This document shows positions 51,710 to 55,287 of a stretch of DNA of 55,287 bases, piece by piece (positions within the stretch are counted from its first letter, which is position 1; the number at the start of each line of letters is the position of its first letter). Under the pieces are notes generated by a model. That model saw only the letters and a list, made by a program, of their open reading frames with translations. It had not been told where the DNA came from and did not search any database. Position numbers and translations under genes: made by a program. This DNA is from Halomonas elongata (GTDB lineage: Bacteria; Pseudomonadota; Gammaproteobacteria; Pseudomonadales; Halomonadaceae): NCBI RefSeq assembly GCF_029081005.1, contig NZ_JAJQTQ010000023.1, forward strand, positions 1 to 55,287, written 5' to 3'.

Positions 51710-53644
51710 ATGCGCCTGATCATCGCCGAGAAGCCCAGCCTGGCCCGCGCCATCGCCAGCGCCCTGCCCACCTCGCCGCGCCGGGAGGAAGGCGCCCTGG
51801 TGGCCGGGGATACCGTCGTCACCTGGTGCCTCGGCCACCTGCTGGAGCAGGCGCCGCCGGATGCCTACGACCCGGCCCTCAAGACCTGGCGGCTCGATAG
51901 CCTGCCGATCCTGCCGGATCACTGGAAGCTCATGCCTCGTCCCAAGGCACGCGGCCAGTTGGCGGTGATCCGCCGCCTGTTGAAGAGCGCCGACCAGGTG
52001 GTTCATGCCGGCGACCCGGACCGCGAGGGACAGTTGCTGGTCCAGGAGGTGATCGAGCACCTCGGCTGGAAGCGCGACGTGGCGCGCCTGCTGGTCAGCG
52101 ACCTCAATCCGCCGGCAGTCAAGCGGGCCCTGGAACGTCTCGAGGACAACCGCCGCTATGCGCCGCTCTATCGTGCCGCCCAGGCGCGCGCCAGGGCGGA
52201 CTGGCTGTATGGCATCAACCTGACTCGAGCCTGGACGCTGATCGGACGCCAGGCCGGCCACGACGGCGTGCTGTCGGTGGGCCGGGTGCAGACGCCGGTG
52301 CTCGGCCTGGTGGTCCGGCGCGATGCCGAGATCCGTGACTTCGAACCACGCCCCTTCTTCGTGCTCTGGGCCGACCTGGCGGTATCCCGAGGGCAGCTGC
52401 GCGCCTGGTGGGTACCGGGCGAGACCCACCGGCTGGACGACCAGGGGCGCCTGCTCGACCGTGCCCCCGCCGCCGAACTGGCCGACCGCCTGCCCGGTGC
52501 CGAAGGCCGCCTGGACAGCCTGGCCAGTCGCGACAAGCGCCAGGCGGCGCCGCTGCCCTACTCGCTGTCGGCCCTGCAGGTCGATGCCGCGCGCCGCCAC
52601 GGCCTCTCGGCCAAGGCAGTGCTGGACGTCTGCCAGCGCCTCTACGAACGCCACCAGTTGATCACCTACCCGCGATCGGACTGCCGCTACCTGCCCGAGG
52701 AACACTTCGCCAACGCGCAACGCACCCTGAACGGTGCATGCCGCAGCGACGAGACCCTGAACCGCTGGCTGGCCGGCGCCGATTTTTCCCGACGCTCCAA
52801 GGCCTGGGACGACAAGAAGGTCGGCGCCCACCATGCCCTGGCCCCCACCGGCAAACCCGCCGACCTCGGCCGGCTGTCGCGCCAGGAAGCCGATGTCTTC
52901 CGGCTGATCGCCCGAAACGTGCTGGCCCAGTTCTATCCGGCCCTGCAGACCCGAGAGGTCAAGGCCGAGTTCCTGATCGCCGGCGAACGTTTCCGCGCCC
53001 GGGGCCAGGAGATCCTCGAGCCCGGCTGGAAGCCCCTGTTCACCACGCGTGACGAGGCACCGCCCCTGCCGCCACTCACAGAGGGCGAATCCTGTCGTGT
53101 CGAACAGGCCGGCGTGGAAGACAAGGAAACCCGGCCCCCCGAACACTTCACCGACGCCAGCCTGATCAAGGCGATGATGAACATCGCTCGCTACGTGGAT
53201 GACCCGGCGATCCGTCGCACCCTGCGTGACTCCGATGGCCTCGGCACCGAGGCGACCCGTGCCGGCATCATCGAGACACTGCTGGAACGCGGCTACCTGG
53301 TGCGCGAAGGCAAGAGCCTCAAGGCCACCCGGCTCGGCAGCGCCCTGATCGCCTCGCTGCCGGACGCCGCGGGCCGGCCGGAACGCACCGCCCAATGGGA
53401 ACAGCGTCTGGCGAACATCGCCGAACGGGACGATGCGCCGGCCCCCTTCCTGGACGGGTTGATCGATGACCTGCGTGGCCTGCTGGGCCACGCCGACGCC
53501 GAGCGGATGCGACACGCCCTGGGCGAAGCCAGGGGGCCGGAGGCCAAGGCACGCAAGCCCGCCCGAGGGCGAGGCACGAAGCGTGGCGGCCAGCGTCGGC
53601 AAGGCAAGGGCACGCGACGCTCGTCGGGAGGCAAGCGGCAATGA
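51710..53644 (+). CDS. topB: DNA topoisomerase III
   Basis: TopB is a type IA topoisomerase that decatenates DNA. The 644-residue protein starts with the Toprim sequence (MRLIIAEKPSLARAIASALP; HAGDPDREGQLL) and has the catalytic tyrosine in LITYPRSDCRYLP at about residue 320. The C-terminus is a basic, glycine-rich tail (RGRGTKRGGQRRQGKGTRR) without zinc fingers, as in E. coli. Its stop overlaps the next start (ATGA). Confidence 0.95.
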   Translation: MRLIIAEKPSLARAIASALPTSPRREEGALVAGDTVVTWCLGHLLEQAPPDAYDPALKTWRLDSLPILPDHWKLMPRPKARGQLAVIRRLLKSADQVVHAGDPDREGQLLVQEVIEHLGWKRDVARLLVSDLNPPAVKRALERLEDNRRYAPLYRAAQARARADWLYGINLTRAWTLIGRQAGHDGVLSVGRVQTPVLGLVVRRDAEIRDFEPRPFFVLWADLAVSRGQLRAWWVPGETHRLDDQGRLLDRAPAAELADRLPGAEGRLDSLASRDKRQAAPLPYSLSALQVDAARRHGLSAKAVLDVCQRLYERHQLITYPRSDCRYLPEEHFANAQRTLNGACRSDETLNRWLAGADFSRRSKAWDDKKVGAHHALAPTGKPADLGRLSRQEADVFRLIARNVLAQFYPALQTREVKAEFLIAGERFRARGQEILEPGWKPLFTTRDEAPPLPPLTEGESCRVEQAGVEDKETRPPEHFTDASLIKAMMNIARYVDDPAIRRTLRDSDGLGTEATRAGIIETLLERGYLVREGKSLKATRLGSALIASLPDAAGRPERTAQWEQRLANIAERDDAPAPFLDGLIDDLRGLLGHADAERMRHALGEARGPEAKARKPARGRGTKRGGQRRQGKGTRRSSGGKRQ

Positions 53645-54552
53645 CGCAGCACCTTATCGTCGGACCGGGCGCCATGGGCCGCCTGTTGGCCCTTCACCTG
53701 GCCGAGCGACACCCGGTGACACTGCTCGGCCGCCGTTCCCTGCCTCGCTGCCAGACATTGACGACGCCCGAGGGCGAGTGTCGTCACCGCTCGCTCGAGT
53801 GCCTGACGCCAGACTCACTGGAGAGGCTCGATACGTCTCGCCTGGCCGCCGTGCACCTGGTGACCAAGGCCTACGCCGCCGATGCGGCCCTGGCAACGGT
53901 CGCCCCGCGCCTGCCGAGCGACACCCCGCTGGTCCTGTGGCAGAACGGCTTCGATAGTCAACCGCGCCTGACCCGGCATCGGCAGGGCCCTACCCTATGC
54001 GCCACCACGACCGAGGGGGCCTATTCCTACGGCGATGAAGGCGTCGTGCATGCCGGACACGGCCAGACCTGGATCGGCCATCTCGACGGCCGGCATCCCG
54101 AGCTGGCTGCCGGCCTCGCCGCCACCCTGACGGCCACCGGCATCCCCGCCCTGGCGGTCGACGACATTCGCGTCCGCCTGTGGCACAAGCTGGCCGTCAA
54201 TGCGGCCATCAACCCCCTGGTGGCACGCTTTCGCCTCCGAAACGGCCAGTTGCGCGAGCCGCGTTTTCGTCCCATGGTCGACGCCATCATCGAGGAGGTG
54301 GCAAGCATCATGGCCGCCGAGGCCATCCCGCCACCGCCACACGGGTTCTCGACGATGATCTGGGAGGTCATCGCCGCCACCGCCGAGAACCGCGCCTCGA
54401 TGCTGCAGGATACCCTGGCCGGTCGACCCACCGAACACGACGCCATCCTGCTGCCCCTTCTGCGAGCGGCGCGTGAGAACGGACTGGAGACACCGCAGCT
54501 GTCGGCGCTTCATCGGCGGCTCGACACGCGGCAACCCTCTGGCAAGGCCTGA
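53641..54552 (+). CDS. panE: 2-dehydropantoate 2-reductase family protein
   Basis: The 303-residue NADP oxidoreductase of the ketopantoate reductase family has IVGPGAMGRLLALHLAERH at the N-terminus, the VTKAYAADAAL lysine, and KLAVNAAINPLVARFRLRNG. It would reduce 2-dehydropantoate to pantoate for coenzyme A. Paralogues with other substrates are common, and the coupling to topB says nothing on function, so panE is provisional. Confidence 0.8.
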   Translation: MTQHLIVGPGAMGRLLALHLAERHPVTLLGRRSLPRCQTLTTPEGECRHRSLECLTPDSLERLDTSRLAAVHLVTKAYAADAALATVAPRLPSDTPLVLWQNGFDSQPRLTRHRQGPTLCATTTEGAYSYGDEGVVHAGHGQTWIGHLDGRHPELAAGLAATLTATGIPALAVDDIRVRLWHKLAVNAAINPLVARFRLRNGQLREPRFRPMVDAIIEEVASIMAAEAIPPPPHGFSTMIWEVIAATAENRASMLQDTLAGRPTEHDAILLPLLRAARENGLETPQLSALHRRLDTRQPSGKA

Positions 54553-54636
54553 CACCAGGTGCTACGTTTGTACTGACAAGAGAAAAGAGTTCGACAAGAA
54601 CGCGGTCGCAACGCGGCCATACCAGGATCAGGGGAC

Positions 54637-55215
54637 ATGACGTTTCGCGCTGACAGAGGGGTAGCGACAACGCTGGTATTGCTCATTGCCGGCGCCTATG
54701 CCTCATTGACGGTTGCGTCCGACTCCCCGGCGCCTTCCTATACGGGCCAGTCCACCGAACTCACGCAGCTCGACAATGGCCTGCTGATTCAGGGTGGCGA
54801 CGTTCACAGCCCCGACCGATACACTTCGGGTTTCCGCCTCACCGCCGGCTTCACTCCCCCCGGCCTGCCCGCGCTGGACCTCGGCGCCGAGCTCAGCTAT
54901 CGCGAAAGCGACGATGTCCCCCTCACCGGCGATCAGCAGATGCTCATCGACACCGCCAGCCTGGGCGGCAGCTTGATCGCCGGCATACGCCTCGGCGATG
55001 TCGGCCTCTACGCCAAATCCGGCCTGGCGGGCTGGGAAGGCGAAGCGGTCACCGGCAACGCCGCCGCCCCCGACGGTGGCACCACGCGCGTCGAAGGCTT
55101 CGGCGCCCGCTGGCAGTTCTCCCGCCTGATCAGCCAACTCGAATACGAACGCTTCGACGACCCCACGCTCTCGCACCTCAACCTCGTCACCGCCTCGGTG
55201 CATATACCCTTCTAA
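54637..55215 (+). CDS. YfaZ-like outer-membrane protein
   Basis: The 192-residue exported protein has a signal peptide (VATTLVLLIAGAYASLTVAS), alternating beta-strands (RLTAGFTPPGLPALDLGAELSYRES; GLYAKSGLAGWEGEA; SQLEYERF) and a terminal phenylalanine in TASVHIPF, as expected for a small outer-membrane beta-barrel. The pattern suggests YfaZ-type barrels of unknown function. ATG 54637 follows AGGGG. The TAA stop merges with a heptamer array. Confidence 0.75.
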   Translation: MTFRADRGVATTLVLLIAGAYASLTVASDSPAPSYTGQSTELTQLDNGLLIQGGDVHSPDRYTSGFRLTAGFTPPGLPALDLGAELSYRESDDVPLTGDQQMLIDTASLGGSLIAGIRLGDVGLYAKSGLAGWEGEAVTGNAAAPDGGTTRVEGFGARWQFSRLISQLEYERFDDPTLSHLNLVTASVHIPF

Positions 55216-55287
55216 GCTCGAAGCTCGAAGCTCGAAGCTCGAAGCTCGAAGCTCGAAGCTCGAAGCTCGAAGCTCGAAGCTCGAAGC
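55214..55287 (+). repeat. GAAGCTC heptamer array, at least 9 units
   Basis: The array starts in the stop codon of the outer-membrane protein gene (TAAGCTC, then nine GAAGCTC units from 55220) and runs off the window end. Confidence 0.97.

Overview
The window looks like chromosomal DNA of a halophilic gammaproteobacterium, most like Halomonas and relatives. The evidence is the high GC, NhaD Na+/H+ antiporter, gammaproteobacterial RfaH, YejK, SlyD, AmpG and TopB proteins, GAAGCTC heptamer arrays and short dispersed inverted-repeat elements. This assignment rests on gene content and style; no marker rRNA is present.

Layout. 0.2-2.2 kb: a SnoaL-like/SDR pair divergent from a TetR regulator, with a perfect 16-bp palindrome between them. 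2.2-10.7 kb: a GntR/FCD regulator divergent from a seven-step uptake and catabolism operon (solute-binding protein, two permeases, fused double ATPase, FAD-linked oxidase, PLP aminotransferase). 11-24.6 kb: housekeeping and single genes (ugd, YbaK-like deacylase, methyltransferase, DUF523/DUF1722, ChaN-like, AhpD-like, AraC, nhaD, GFA, ABM monooxygenase, ABC-2 exporter, yejK, LysE). 25.2-36.8 kb: HIBADH-like dehydrogenase, MoxR/VWA pair, SatD/DUF3307/AmiD run, XRE-cupin regulator divergent from BenE, GNAT, nitrilase, proS, PhnA.

37.2-45.2 kb is the accessory region: a cluster of gene cassettes, every gene on the minus strand, clearly more AT-rich than the flanks. Five well-formed attC sites, a sixth weaker one and several partial ones separate the genes; no integrase gene is visible, so it is an integrase-less attC cluster (CALIN) as far as the window shows. 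The cassettes include a FosA-type fosfomycin glutathione transferase with all key residues, a divergent AadA-type aminoglycoside adenylyltransferase, a methyltransferase, two acetyltransferases, two VOC proteins, a DUF1993 protein, a DUF6602 protein with a nuclease-like core, and four unknown proteins, one with a RHIM/amyloid-like motif.

45.6-55.3 kb: SlyD-like isomerase, RfaH, AmpG-like transporter, SEC-C/TPR protein, ABC1 kinase, topB, a PanE-like reductase and a YfaZ-like outer-membrane protein.

The most interesting point is an exact RfaH recruitment (ops) sequence on the minus strand at 45379-45391, between the rfaH gene and the first cassette and pointing into the array. It suggests that the array may be read as an RfaH-antiterminated transcript. 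Three families of short inverted-repeat elements and three heptamer arrays sit at gene ends; in several cases the element supplies or abuts the stop codon of the neighbouring gene.
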